Source: Cochliopodium minus
Taxonomy: Eukaryota > Discosea > Himatismenida > Cochliopodiidae
Direction of reading: 5' to 3'
Assembly (NCBI GenBank): GCA_024220525.1
Contig: JAMYWO010000327.1
Location: 1 to 40,164, forward strand
DNA length: 40,164 nt
The stretch's first letter is position 1. Every line of letters starts with the position of its first letter. Under the pieces are notes generated by a model, which was not told the origin of the DNA, made no database searches, and saw only the letters and a list, made by a program, of their open reading frames with translations. The position numbers and the translations under genes are program-made. This document shows positions 1-11,893 of this stretch, in pieces.

Positions 1-75
1 ATTTTTTATTTTTTATTTTTTATTTTTTATTTTTTATTTTTTATTTTTTATTTTTTATTTTTTATTTTTATTTTT
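1..75. repeat. ATTTTTT tandem repeat
   Basis: The window opens with about eight head-to-tail copies of a 7-bp unit ATTTTTT, grading into ATTTTT. On the minus strand it lies inside, or ends, an intron of the RGS/Clu gene, whose next exon is not in the window. Similar A/T repeats mark the two single-N joins further on, so this may be a scaffold edge as well as an intron. Confidence 0.9.
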
Positions 76-2947
76 AATTTTTTAACTATTTTTTAGTTTT
101 CAATTTTTTTTTTACCGTCAGACCCATAGTTGATGGTGTACTTGTCTATTGGTAAGAGTGCTTGTGCCACAAGTCGATATCCCTTGTAATCTATCAAAGC
201 GGACATAGGAAAGAAAAGTCCCTCCACATCAGTAGAAAAATATGCTTTAAAAAAAAAATAAATTATAAAAAAATAAAAAATAAAAAATAAAAATAAAAAG
301 TTTTTTTTTACCTTTTAATCCTTTCAAATCATGACCTAAATTTTTTTTTAGTTTTTTTATTTTTTGTTTTTGATTTTTTGAATTTTTTTTTTACCAGCAA
401 CCTTCATTGATTTTTCATCGTCATAGTCAAACAAACCAGAAGTGTCAATAGCAAATTTAAAAATGATGTTTTGGACAACATATTTTTCTCCACCAATGAT
501 GCCTCCCTTTAAAAATTTAAATATAAAAAATAATAAAAAAAATAAATAAAGAATTAAATTAAAAAATTAAAATAAAATAAAAAAATAAAAAATAAATTAT
601 AAAAATAAAATAATATTAAAAAATAAAAATGATTAATAAAAAAATGATTAATAAAAAAAATGATTTAAAAATAAAAGTTTAAAATATGTAAAGTTAAAAT
701 TAATTTAAAAAAAGATTATTTTTACCAAATTTTTATCAGGTTTGATTGTTTTCTGATCATTAGGAATGAACAGTTCAGAAATGATGATTTTCCCATATCT
801 AGTAGCACATTCGATGAAATCCAAAGTGATTCCCATGAGTTGTTTGTGAGAGCTGACTTTCTCATCGTTCTCAGTGTACTTGTAAGATTTGACGAACTCC
901 ATGGATTTCTGGAACTTCTCGTTGAAATCGAACTTCTCGCTCCTTCTCTCCCTGAGATTCTCTGTGCTTTGTTTGGCCATGTATTCCCTGAAACTCTTTT
1001 CGTCATTGGAGTTTTCGTGGTAGTTTTGGTAACACGTTTCTTTTTTTTGGATTTTTAAATGCAAAAATTTAGTGCTAATGTTATTGTTGTTGTTATCATT
1101 ATAACTATTTTCATTATCATCTTCATCACTTTCGTCATTATTTCCATATTTATCATCGTCACTATTCTCATTATTTTCACTGTCATTATAATTATTCACA
1201 CTTTCACTGGGCTCCTCGTAATTGTTCGTGTCTTCATAGTTGCTTTTCGTTTGGGGTTTGGGTGTTTTGAGGATTATATCGTTGATGCTATCATTCACAC
1301 TGCCTTCTTCATTAGGGACATCTACTATTTTTTCATCATAGCTCAAATAATTATTAGAGGAGGATTTGAGCTTTTCTGTTTCTTCGTTACTGTTATCATT
1401 GTTAAGAGAAGAAGAAATGTCATTAAAACTATTTGATAGATTCAAACTGTTTTGAGAATTATTATTACTGTTGCTATTATTGTTAATTTTATCATTGCTC
1501 TCATTGATATTATAATTACTTTCGTCAACATTAATACTATTATTACTGTTAACATCAACACCAGTATTATTCATTCTACTATAATATTTATTATTAACAC
1601 CATAATTACTTGTATTCACATTCTCATAGAAAATGGAGTCAGAAGGGTTATCATAGTTGTTGGGGAGATCATTTACGTCCTCCTTTCCAATGTTAATGTC
1701 TTCTTTCTTTTCAGGAACAGAATTTTTGATTGGAACAACTTTGTTCATTAAATAATCAGAAGTATCGATACTGTTGGTTGAACTCGTAATAGAATCAAAT
1801 ATTTTCTCTTGATTCCCAACATTAGCCATATTGATCATCTTTTTCGTGATATTCCCCATTCCGTCTTCTACAGTTGCCACGCTTTTGGTACGTTGAAATG
1901 ACCCGAAAAAAGGAGAGTTTTTCTTTTTGAGAAGGTTGGGCATCGTTCTTCTTCTATCAGCACTGATTGGCATCTTTAAAACATTCTGTATTTTCCTTTC
2001 TATCTCCGACTTGAACTCCAAGATGCTGTCCCTTTCCAACTTTACCAACGTACAGAACCTTATTTGTTGATGTGAGTCGTCAAACGAGATGAAGTAAACT
2101 TTTGAAGATTTGTTGTCATTCAAGACAATCACTTTTGCTTTTCCATCGAGAGGTTCTATTTCATCTACTATGAATTCTTCTGAGATATCTTTTTTCTTTA
2201 CCTTTTTATGCACATATATTTTGTTTTTGGAGAGCCTTATGATTGCTTGATCGCTTGGTTGTTTCGGAGGATTTTTTTTGTTGTATTTCTTTCTTTCGAT
2301 TTCTCCCATGCAGCAATCTGTCACCACGAAATCAGGTTTATCCCCTTTTTCTTTATCTTTTGTAACTACATTTGGATGTTTGAATACGAATGATTTAAGA
2401 TCTTCGAATAAAATGCTCTCAATTTCATTCATCAATGAAAATACTCCAAATACAAGATCTGTTTGATTTATCTTTTCCATAGATTGATTCTTTATCCTCT
2501 CAAGATTTGATAATACTTCCTCGGTTATATCTTTTAGATATTTTGGTGATTTGTTGCTCAGATAGGTATCATATATGAAATTGAAATACATTTCTTTGTT
2601 TTCATCCTTTATCTTTTGTTTTATATCTTGTATGAATTTGTAAATATCAATCCAACACTAAAATATTGAAGATAAAATTTTATATAATTTGATTTATTTG
2701 CTATTTAGGTCATATTTGTTTAACCTTGTAATGAGTGATCTTTCCATTGGTCTTCAATAATTCTTCAAATTTAATTCTTCTATCCATATTGTGATAGATC
2801 AAGCTAAAATTAATTATTTTAAAACTTTATATTAAAAAAGAAAATTTATCTATCAAACCTCAATTCAACCGATGTATCCTCCAATTCAAATGAAATTACT
2901 TTAGAATAATTTAAATTAGTATCCTTTAATTTTTTGTCATTTTCCAT
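1..2947 (-). CDS. RGS-domain protein with Clu-type domain, 3' end missing
   Basis: Six exons are visible: 2947-2859, 2803-2725, 2657-726, 506-395, 335-312 and 244-116. All phases agree, giving about 788 residues before the window ends. Residues about 35-150 look like an RGS helical bundle (a conserved Trp in KCWIDIYKF, then IYDTYLS, then FEDLKSFVFKH), which in known proteins speeds GTP hydrolysis on G-alpha. A beta-rich stretch at about 170-260 could be PH-like, but this is weak. Residues about 330-580 are Asn/Ser/Asp-rich and disordered. The C-terminal part (IISELFIP, GGEKY, AGHDLKGLKAYF, LIDYKGYRLVAQALLPI, TINYGSDG) matches, from memory, the first half of the Clu domain of CLU/TIF31-type proteins. 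The start is the only ATG that opens the phase-compatible first exon. It lies divergent from nothing closer than the capping-enzyme gene, which is on the same strand. Confidence 0.75.
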
Positions 2948-3108
2948 TTTTTTTATATATAATTAAACTATTTGGTCCAAGCTTTTTGGAATATAGATAG
3001 ATTACATTATAAAATCAATAGCACATTGATAAAAGAAATTTAAAGAAATAAATATGGAATATTTTTTTCAATATTGATTAATTAATTAAAAAAAAAATTC
3101 ATTTATAT

Positions 3109-4268
3109 TTAATTTAATTCAGAAAAACTTTCTCTGAGATAATCAAAAGTTATATTCTCTTTTATGGTATTCAATGTATCTTCCACGACAGTGCAAAAAT
3201 TAGGAATGCTTTTGTCATGTCTTATCTTTTTGAAGATCCACAAAGAAGAAAGAACATCTAAAGAAACTTCAACAATAACAAGCCTTTTCAAAATAAACTC
3301 TTTTTCATTTTTAAAGCTATTTTTATCGGAAGAATCTAAAATTTCTTTTTTAAAAATTTCAAAACTATCTTGTGTAAAGGAAGGGTTTGTTTGGTAAGTT
3401 TTGAATCCTTCTTTGGTTTGCCACTTGAACGATATATTCTCCCACCATTCTCCTTTTTCGTTGTTTGTTTCATAAGAAAGAAGAAAGTCAACGGAGACCA
3501 TTTCGGGAAATTTCCATTTTAGCATTTCATTACACAAACGAGTTTTATAAACAATATTTGGGCTGAATATGATTCCATCAGAAAGATGTTTTTTATCTTC
3601 ATAAATTGATTGAGAAAGAAAATTAATTTAATTTTATTATATTTAATTTTACCTTGAAATTCGAATATATGTTCTCCCTCTTCATTTGTTGAAAAACAAT
3701 TATCTAATTTTGAGAATTCATTGCTTTTGAAAAAGTTTTTGATTTTGATTTTAAAGGGAATATTCTTTTCAATTTTCTTATATTTCTCATAGAACTCGTC
3801 AATCTTCTTTATTCTCACATCCAAAGTACTATTCATCAAATTCTCTCCATCCAACATGATCAGATCGAATATCATCAATATATTTTCATTATTATTTAAA
3901 TCAATCACCAATTCGACGTCCAATAAAGTTACGTCACTTGAAAGAGATGAAGATAATGTTTTATTGGTGCATCTATTGAAATTCATATTCCTATCTACAA
4001 GAAACATTTCTTTATTTCTCGATATAAAAAGAAAATATCTCAGCCCATCTGTTTTCTCAAAGAGATAATATTCATTAATCGCTTTTGGCTCCAATATTTC
4101 TTTCAATCTTGATTTATTCAATGAGGTAGGCAATGTTCCTGGGAATTTGGCGTATTGAGGATTTGATGTTATGTTGAAATAAGAATTAAATTCTTTCTTA
4201 AGTTGAAATAATTTCTTATTATCATTTATTGCTTTGAAATTTGTTGAAAAATAATCTTCCTTTTTCAT
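3109..4268 (-). CDS. mRNA capping enzyme, guanylyltransferase
   Basis: Two exons, 4268-3653 and 3596-3109, encode 367 residues. The protein should transfer GMP from GTP to the diphosphate end of nascent mRNA in the nucleus. Nucleotidyltransferase motifs are visible in order: EKTDGLRY with the nucleophilic Lys (motif I, about residue 70), FLVDRN (motif III), LLDVELV (motif IIIa), DGIIFSP rebuilt across the splice junction (motif IV) and LKWKFPE (motif V). The C-terminal part would be the OB-fold lid. No RNA-triphosphatase domain is attached, so this is the stand-alone fungal/protist type (Ceg1-like) and not the animal/plant fusion. The ATG at 4268 is preceded in frame only by a TTG codon, so I start there. 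The single intron is 56 nt. Confidence 0.9.
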
Positions 4269-4444
4269 TCTTTTCAATTTTTTTTATTTTTATTATTTCT
4301 TTTTTATTTCAACAACAAAATCTGTTCACTTTCTCATTTAATCTAATCACTCATCATATAATCTCATTTTTCATTCACTTTTTTAATAATGAAAGTTCAT
4401 TTGACAAATTTTCAGAGAAAGAAAAAATAAAAATAAAAAAAAAA

Positions 4445-5589
4445 ATGAGCAAGTTTGTGAATCAACAAGACTTGAATGGTAAATAACAACATCATAAATC
4501 AAATTTAACAAAAGATGAAAATATCTTGGAAAATAAAATCTACAAATATTCTATTTTTTTTCTCAATTATTTCCTTTTTATCATTTAACATTATCTTAAT
4601 CAAGGATAAATATATCAATCAATCATTTAAAAGTATATAGATCCAATTATAATCCAAAAAATCATCGAACCATTATTTCTATCCAAATAAAGATAAATAA
4701 ATTTCAAATAACAATAAAGGATAATAAATCCTTATATCTTTGATATCTTGGTTGACAAATCAACATTCCCTTTTCATATCAATAATAATAATTTTTTTGT
4801 TTTATTTTAACAGATGAGCCAGAAGAAATCTCATTCAAAACAGCAACCAATAATGAAACAATACAAAATGAAAATAAAAACAAATTCCAATCAAAAAAAG
4901 AAAAGTAAAAAAAAATTTTTTAAAAGAGGAGAATTAATTTTTTTTTATTTCACTAAATATTTCAAAGAAAAAAAAATAAAAAGATAAAAAGTAATGAGAA
5001 AAGATTAAAAAAGAGATTGAAAAAAGAAGAAGAAGAAAAGGTGGAAGAAGGGATGAATAAATCTGTTGAAGTGGAAGAAGAGTTCTCCTTACCAAAGGAT
5101 ACATCTGGAATCTCTTCTGATATTTTATCTGCTCTTGTAAAATATGAGTAAGAAAAATAATAAGATATTTCTCAAAAAAAAATAAAGTTCAAGAGAAAGA
5201 TAAAAAAATAAATTCATAAAATAAAAAATAATTTTTTTTTATTTAGAGATTTGAAAAACAGAAATAAAAAACAACAAGAAATAATCCAATCACAAATCCA
5301 AGAATCGAAAATGGACACCCTCTCCAATAGAACACAGAAGTACCTCCAAGAAAAACAAATCAAAGAAGATTTCGGCTTGGAAATCCGTGTTTTGGATGAT
5401 AACAAACGTGTGGATCACGTGAGAGACAGTGCTATTAATTGGAAAAACAAAGTTTTGAGAAAGTCTAACCGTGGTTCTAAGAGAAACTTTTCTAAGAAGG
5501 CCATTCCTTCTAATAACTTTTCGAAGGACAACGGAAGAGTTTTAAATCCTGTCCAATTAGTCAATACTAAACTCTCAAATATTAATTAA
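4445..5589 (+). CDS. charged Lys/Glu-rich protein of unknown function
   Basis: Four exons, 4445-4478, 4814-4904, 4992-5147 and 5247-5589, join in phase into 207 residues. The N-terminal half is acidic and Lys-rich with a probable coiled coil (residues about 50-70 alternate K, R and E). A second helical stretch follows around residues 95-135 (LKNRNKKQQEIIQSQ). A very basic patch (VLRKSNRGSKRNF) lies near residue 175. I recognise no domain. Composition and the basic C-terminal patch resemble small nucleolar or ribosome-assembly factors such as NOL7/UTP16-type proteins, but no specific motif supports this. It sits head-to-head with the capping-enzyme gene, 176 bp apart, so the two may share a promoter region. 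The gene structure is solid; the function is open. Confidence 0.75.
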
Positions 5590-5717
5590 TTAAAGTGAAT
5601 TATTTTATTTATTCAAGAATTTTGAACACCTACTAATGTTCTTGAGAGTTTTTATTAAAATAAGCTAATCTGAAAATTATTTTTCTCTTTAAAATACTTT
5701 TTATTTCTTTTTTTTGT

Positions 5718-8700
5718 TTAATTTTTGTTGTTGGGATTATCATCCAAATCGAATCCAACAACCTCTTTGGTAACTTTCCCACCACCCTCAGTCTTCCTAT
5801 TAGGAGGAGAATTATTATGATACTGAGTCTGTCCACTAGTCTTCATAGAAAAAAACTTTTTGTGGCTGTACTTGTGATTATTCTTGCTTTTATTCTTGTA
5901 ATCCTTAAGAATAGAGTTCTTATCGTTACCCAAACTGCTTGGCTGAAACTTGCTGTCGTTGTTGTCGGTGGAGGCGGTTTCCAGAGATTCCTTGCGCTTG
6001 ATGGTGTATTTCTGAGTGGGGTAGCCCCAGCTCTTTCTCTGTTGATTGGAGAATTTTTCTTTCTGGTTTTTGAACTCTCTGGGAGAATTAGAAAAGTTTT
6101 TGTCGTTCGAATTTGTATTGTTTGGATAGTTGTTATTATAAGTGTTGTTGTTATTATTAAAGTTATTGTTATTGTAACTGTTGTTATTATTGTTTTGGTT
6201 GTAATTATTATCATTAAAATTGTAATTGTTTTGATTATTATAACCATAAATGTTATTATAACTGTTATTATTGTAGTTGTTGTTATTATAATTGTTATTA
6301 TTGTAGTTGTTATTGTTTTTCATGTTGGGGAAGCTATTTCTGGGGGAGGAGGAGTAGTTGCCAGAGTAGGGCGAGACGCCCAAGGTGTTCATGGTAGGAC
6401 TAAAGTTATTGAAAGAAGGACTAGTGCCAAAGCTGGGAGCATAAGACAATTTAGGAGAAGAACCATACTCATTGAAATAATTATTATAGTTATTATTATA
6501 ATTATTACTATTACTATTATAATTGTTATTATTGTAATTATTGTTGTAATTATTATAATTATTATAATTATTGTTGTTATTGTTATTATTGTTATTATTG
6601 TTATAGTTGATATTATTGTTGTTGAAGTTGTTGTATTTAGAGTTGATGGGGATGGATTTGGATTTGTTTATTGTCTCGTTTTGGCCTTTGGGCACTATGT
6701 TGAGCTTTTCGTGGAATTCTCTCGGAGAAATATCATCATCAAGTGCAGAAAACTCTATTTTTTAAAAAATGTAAATGAAAATAAAAAAATAAATAAAAAA
6801 TAAAAAAATATGTTATGAAATAATAAAAATAAAAATTCAAAATAAAAATGAAAAAAAGAAATTCAATTTGAAAAAAATTCAATTTGAGAAAAAATTTTGG
6901 AAATACCAGATTCAGGAGAGGAAGACTGGGAACTGTAAGGAGAGACATCCTCACTAGAAAAGCGAGGAGAGTTATTGTTGGTGTAAGAGCTGAAAGAGTT
7001 GGGAGTGAGACCCAAAGTGGAGGAATAAGAAAGGGAAGGGTTGGAGTTGTGCTTGTTGTAGCGAGGAGAATGGTTGTTGGTGATCTCATTCGTACTCGAA
7101 TTGAAACGCGGCGAATATTGGTTTTGAGGTTGGTTGGTGGTGGAGAAGCGGGGGGAGTACTGGTTGGTGTTGGAGCTTACTCGTGGTGACTTTTGCTGTG
7201 TTTTTGGGAGGGAGTAGTACTTTTTCTTTGTGATTTGGCTTCTTGGGGAGGTTGGAGACGATACTGGTGCGTTGGAATAGCTTTGTTGGAAATATTCATT
7301 GCTCCCTTTTTTGAGAAAAAAAAAACATTATTAAAAAATAAAACAAATTATAAAAGTGATAAATAAATTTGATAAAAATAATGATATATTCTTGAAAGTT
7401 TAAAATGGAAATAATAAGGAGGAAATTTTGAACCTCTTGGACTGTTTTTGTGGACTTGTTCTTGAGGTTCAAAACGAGGACTTTTCTTAGAATTAGGATC
7501 ATTACTGTTGACATTAAGAGTATTGGTGTTATTATTGTTGTAAATAATGTTAATATTGGTATTGTTATTATTATTGTTATTGTGAATGTTGGTGACATTA
7601 TTTTGGCTCTTTTGAAGATAATTTTTGGTGAAAAATTGTCTTTGAGAACTTTTTCTCCTTGGAGGAGGCTTCCAAGGACCAGTAAAAGGGGAACCAGTAA
7701 TAAAAGGATGGTTCCTAGCTTCATCTGCAGTGTATCTGATGCGAGGGTCCAACTCCAAGCAGCCCTTTAAAAAATCCACGAAAGAATCTCTCATCTCCAG
7801 CTCTTTAACCTTTGTTTCTTCGGTGATTCCTTTCTTCAGAGGGAGATTTTTGATGAGATCGTCCAAATCTTTGAACTGGAAATATTTTTTGGAGTAGGGT
7901 ATTATCTCTTTTTGATTTTCTTCCGAATATTGTTCGATGGATTTCAGTTGATAGACTAAACCATTTTGTGTATTGATTATGTCATAGAAAGTACTTGTTT
8001 TGTTTCCATTCTCAAGCAAATAAGAAGGTAGTTGCCTAAAAAAATAACGAGAAGTTATGAATGATAATATAACAAAAAGAATTGATGATTTTTTTTATAA
8101 AAAAGTACCCTTGACACTCTGTTATCACTCTAATTTGATCAAGTTCAGATGTTCCTGGATATAGTGGAAGTCCTAAATATAGTTCGGCAGCGATGCAACC
8201 AGCAGAGAAAATGTCAATCTCAGCATCATAAGGAACACCAAGCAACACCTCAGGAGACCTGTAAAATCTTGACTGAATATAAGTGAAAGCAGTGTGTCCC
8301 TCATAGCAAGAGCTTCCAAAGTCGATGATCTTAATAATAGGAGAAGTCATGCTAAAAGAAAAGAGTAAAGAAATATTGATTAATAAAATCTTAGAATTAC
8401 CTTCTTTCCAATAAAATATTTTCTGGTTTTAAATCACAGTGAATAAAGCTTGCTCCTTGTGTAACAGTTAATGTATCCATAATTTGCTTCATGAAGATAC
8501 GTATCAAATTCATTGAAAGGCCATGGTAGTTGTTCTTTTTGATCACCTCGAATAAATTCAACCCGAGAAGCTCAAAGACCAAACACACATGGTTCTTGAA
8601 GATGAAACAATCCAAAAGTCTTACTATGTTCGCTTTATCATCATGATCAATCTTGTTTAACTTTTTAACAAAAAATAAAAGAAAAATTGAATTTAAAATT

Positions 8701-9459
8701 TTGGAAAGATATTTTTAAAATTTTGGATAATATTGTAGTTAAATATTTATTTGAAAAATTTCATTGAAATTATTTGGAATAATCTTACTGTCTTCAACAA
8801 ATCTATTTCAATCAATCCTTGTTTTGTATATGCTGGTTTGTTTTTTACCACTTTCAATGCTATCTCTGTCTCTGTTTGTATATGTATGCATTTTATGACC
8901 TGTCCGAATGTTCCCTGATCGATAGAATCAATCGCAACATATCTATTATATAGTAAGTTAATATGAAAAGAAAATGAGTATTATGGCCGAATTTTAATTG
9001 AATATTTTGTGATAATTTATTTTTGTGAGGAATCTATAAAAATATCTTTAAATTTGGTGTGTATATTAAGATTATAAAAATTAAATTTTTAACTGATTCA
9101 GATTTGTCCCCAATAGATCATTTGCATAAATTATCAACTCACTATTTTCATTATCAAATCCATTATTCCCGCTAGGAGTATCGGGATGAGTCAATGATCT
9201 TTTGGGTGCTGATGAATTATCATAAATGAAGTTGGGATTGCATTTCTTGAATGTTTTTTCTATATCTATTGTTAATGATTTCAATATCCTTTGTTCCTAA
9301 ATGATAATGGGTTTAATTATGTATTTATATCTATAATATAATTATTGTAATTTATTGAAGGAAAGATACTTTTAATATTATTTCATTCTCATCATAAATC
9401 TCTTTTCTATTCCATATTGGAGATGATGTTGCAATGAGATCTATATGTTCACTATTCAT
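5718..9459 (-). CDS. Yak1/YakA-like DYRK-family protein kinase
   Basis: Eight exons (9459-9370, 9296-9094, 8942-8789, 8660-8401, 8351-8109, 8035-7434, 7305-6907, 6754-5718) give 995 residues. Kinase landmarks: a Gly loop DQGTFGQV whose first Gly is replaced by Asp, [11 protein letters not shown] with the ATP-binding Lys, HCDLKPEN (the Cys form typical of DYRK), IDFGSSC, and the activation loop [11 protein letters not shown] with the tyrosine that DYRKs autophosphorylate. [13 protein letters not shown] and the late lobe around HPF complete the domain. This order and wording are closest to Yak1, in Dictyostelium YakA, a regulator of the growth-to-development switch. The C-terminal half is disordered: repeated SPRF/SPRY motifs (likely phosphosites), then long Asn tracts in 6105-6640, then a basic tail. 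The architecture copies YakA. Regulation cannot be read from the sequence. Confidence 0.93.
6105..6640 (-). repeat. polyasparagine-coding AAT/AAC repeats
   Basis: Within the last kinase exon, two blocks (about 6105-6320 and 6475-6635) are made of AAT/AAC codons broken by TAT/TAC, encoding Asn-rich, prion-like sequence. On the plus strand the same DNA reads as a long open Val/Ile-rich frame, which is only a shadow of these triplets. Confidence 0.9.
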
Positions 9460-10358
9460 TTGTATTTTATGTCAAAAAATTTTCTTTTCTTTTTTTATTT
9501 TTTGAAAGTGTATTCAACAATACAAATGAAAAAATTTCTCCTCTTCAATTTTTTTTTATTTAAACATTTCAGATGGCGCAAAAAAAAAAAGAAAAGAAAA
9601 AAACCTTTTCTTTTCTTTCAATTTAAATTAAATTTGAATAAGTTCAAATTTATACTAATTCATTTTCCCTTCTTCCAATTTTCTTTTATAACAAGCAAAA
9701 TTATAAAAAATAAAATCATTTCCCTTTGAATAATTTATTTTTTATTTTTAAGTGAATATTTTTATTATAAAAAAAAAAAAACTATAAATAGAGATCAAAG
9801 AATTTGAATTTTTTTATTTTTTTCAAAATTGGATTACTTTTTTGGTTTAATTCCATCATCTTTTCATATAACTTATTTCTATTTTTTGAAAAGAAAAAAA
9901 ATATAAAAAAAAATAATTGTTGAGAAATGAAGGTAAGATATCCTTTTAACATAACCTCTTTATATAAGTTAATTGAAATGATCAAATAAATAGAAAATAA
10001 AATTTTTGGACACTGAGATAAATTCAAAGAATAAAGGATATCCATTAAATTATTCTTCATTATCACATGTGATATTATTTGCAACAAAAGAGAAAGGATG
10101 GAGAAGTGAAATATTTTTATAAAATTTAAAATTTAAAATTTTTGATCAATGAAATTGTAGCATATAATCATTATAACTCAAAGTTGGTTGATATAAGTTT
10201 ACCAATATCGAAATATGTATTTTATTGCAATTCATCAACAAGTAAAAATCAAAACCGTCAAATTAATTTAAACATATTTTCACAAATCCAATATAATAAT
10301 AAAAGAGGCTGTAGTTTCCAAGAAAAGAAAGAGAATAAAATTGATAAAAACCCATGAA
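9460..10358. other. intergenic spacer
   Basis: About 900 bp between the 5' end of the kinase gene and the 5' end of the RCC1-repeat gene, so it holds divergent promoters. It is A/T-rich with poly-A and poly-T runs. The short open frames in it lack domain signatures, splice-consistent extensions or coding-like composition. I see no RNA gene. Confidence 0.6.
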
Positions 10359-11822
10359 ATGGATTCCAAAATCGAATATATCCAAACAGGTGCAAATAAA
10401 TGCTGGGTGATGACAGAAGATAAGAATGTATATTTGTTTGGAGATACTCACAAATGTTTTGAGTAAAAAAAAAAAGTTATTTTTTATTTATTTTTTTATT
10501 TATTTTTGTTCTTGTTATAAATTTTAAAGTGAGTTTGGAAAAATTTCTTTTGATTTGTTATACAGCAGCATGGAAGAAAGACCTAGGGTCAGTGTAATTG
10601 GATCTGGTTTTTATTTTTCAATGCTCTTGCTTGAAGACGGAACAGTTTTGGGCTTGGGACAAGTAAAAAAAAAATAAAAGAAAAAGAAAGAAAAAAAAGA
10701 AAAAAAATAAAAATAAAAAATATTTTCACAAAAGAAAAATGGAGAAGATAGTATTGAGTTGGGAAACGATTTAAGAAAAATAAACTGTCCAAAAATGAGA
10801 AACATTTCATGTGGGTCAAATCATACAGTGGGAATCACTAACGACAACAAACTATATTATTGGGGAAGTGATTTTATTAAGTACACTAGCTCTAATCCTG
10901 GTATAGTTGTAACTTGCTTAAGATAAAATGTTGATAGGTTAATCTAATATTACCTTAATTTTTTTTTCAAGGTATTTGGAGACGAGCATGATAATCAATG
11001 GTTAAATGCTTCTGGCGGAGGTAATTTTGTTTTAAAATTTGATTTTATTAAAATTTTGGTTTATTTTAATTTTTTATTTTTTTGTAAATTTAATTCATTT
11101 TTTGTTTATTTTTTTATTAAATAGGTTTTTATTTTGTTGCTGTTAACAGTAATGGTATTTTTTGGTTTGGACACGAAGACATTCCCAAAATTTATACTCA
11201 TGAAAATGGCATTGAAGCTCCCATTCATCAAGAAAAAAATAACTCTTATAAAATCAGTGACCTATTTCCTCACCAAATTAAACAATTCATAACTACTTAC
11301 GACAGTAGTTTTATTATAACAGAAGATCCTAAAGATTGGACTTTAAGTAAGTAAAAATGAAAAAAAAAAATTTTAAAAAGTTTAAAAAAAATTAAAAAAA
11401 AATTTTCTATTTTAAAAAAAAAATAGTTACCCAAAACAATGAATACAGAAGGTCACAAAAATTTTCATTTTTTTCATTTAATTTTTTATTTTTATTTTTT
11501 CTTTTTGCTTACTAGTTTCGGTCCTCTCCAAGAAGTGCTTAATTTTACAAAAGACCAGAAGATATTTTTCCCTTATTCAGGAAATTCTAATCTCCCATAC
11601 ATTTGGTCCGTAGAGAATCATAAAAACTTTCCCTCAAAGTAAAAATATTTTTATTAATTTTTCTCCTTTTTAAAATTTAATTAAAAAAAATTCAGATTCA
11701 GAGAAAATGTTTTTCTTGTTCTTCTCGTATTTAAATCTTTCAACAAAACAAAAAGGTTTTTCACCATTTTTCCTAAAGTTTTGGTATTTGAAATCCTAAA
11801 AATATTTGGTCAATTAAAATGA
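10359..11822 (+). CDS. RCC1-repeat protein with C-terminal hydrophobic module
   Basis: Eight exons (10359-10462, 10566-10662, 10735-10908, 10972-11020, 11125-11346, 11427-11451, 11516-11638, 11696-11822) sum to 306 residues. RCC1-type blade motifs recur: KNVYLFGD, DGTVLGLGQ, CGSNHTVGITNDNKLYYWG and NGIFWFGHED. There are too few blades for a full seven-bladed propeller. The last 45 residues are unlike RCC1: a hydrophobic helix FLVLLVFK, then IFPKVLVFEILK. The next gene downstream ends with a similar module. The second ATG at 10359 is chosen because the ATG at 10354 is in a frame that closes quickly. RCC1-like proteins range from Ran exchange factors to scaffolds; with so few blades a scaffold or adaptor role is more likely than Ran GEF. 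One exon (11427-11451) is only 25 nt. Confidence 0.8.
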
Positions 11823-11893
11823 GTTTTAAAATTTGTTTTATCTCAAAAGTTTGAAATTGATATTTTTTAAATAAAAAATTGCTCAAAAGAAGA

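Noticed and set aside
5817-6803. Long plus-strand open frame rich in Val and Ile opposite the kinase gene
   Set aside because: It is the antisense of AAT/AAC codon repeats, which read as Val/Ile triplets. It has no start context, splice logic or domain, and the minus-strand kinase explains the sequence.
9782-10087. Minus-strand open frame of about 100 codons in the spacer
   Set aside because: It has hydrophobic, low-complexity content, with no domain, no splice-compatible neighbours and base composition like the spacer.
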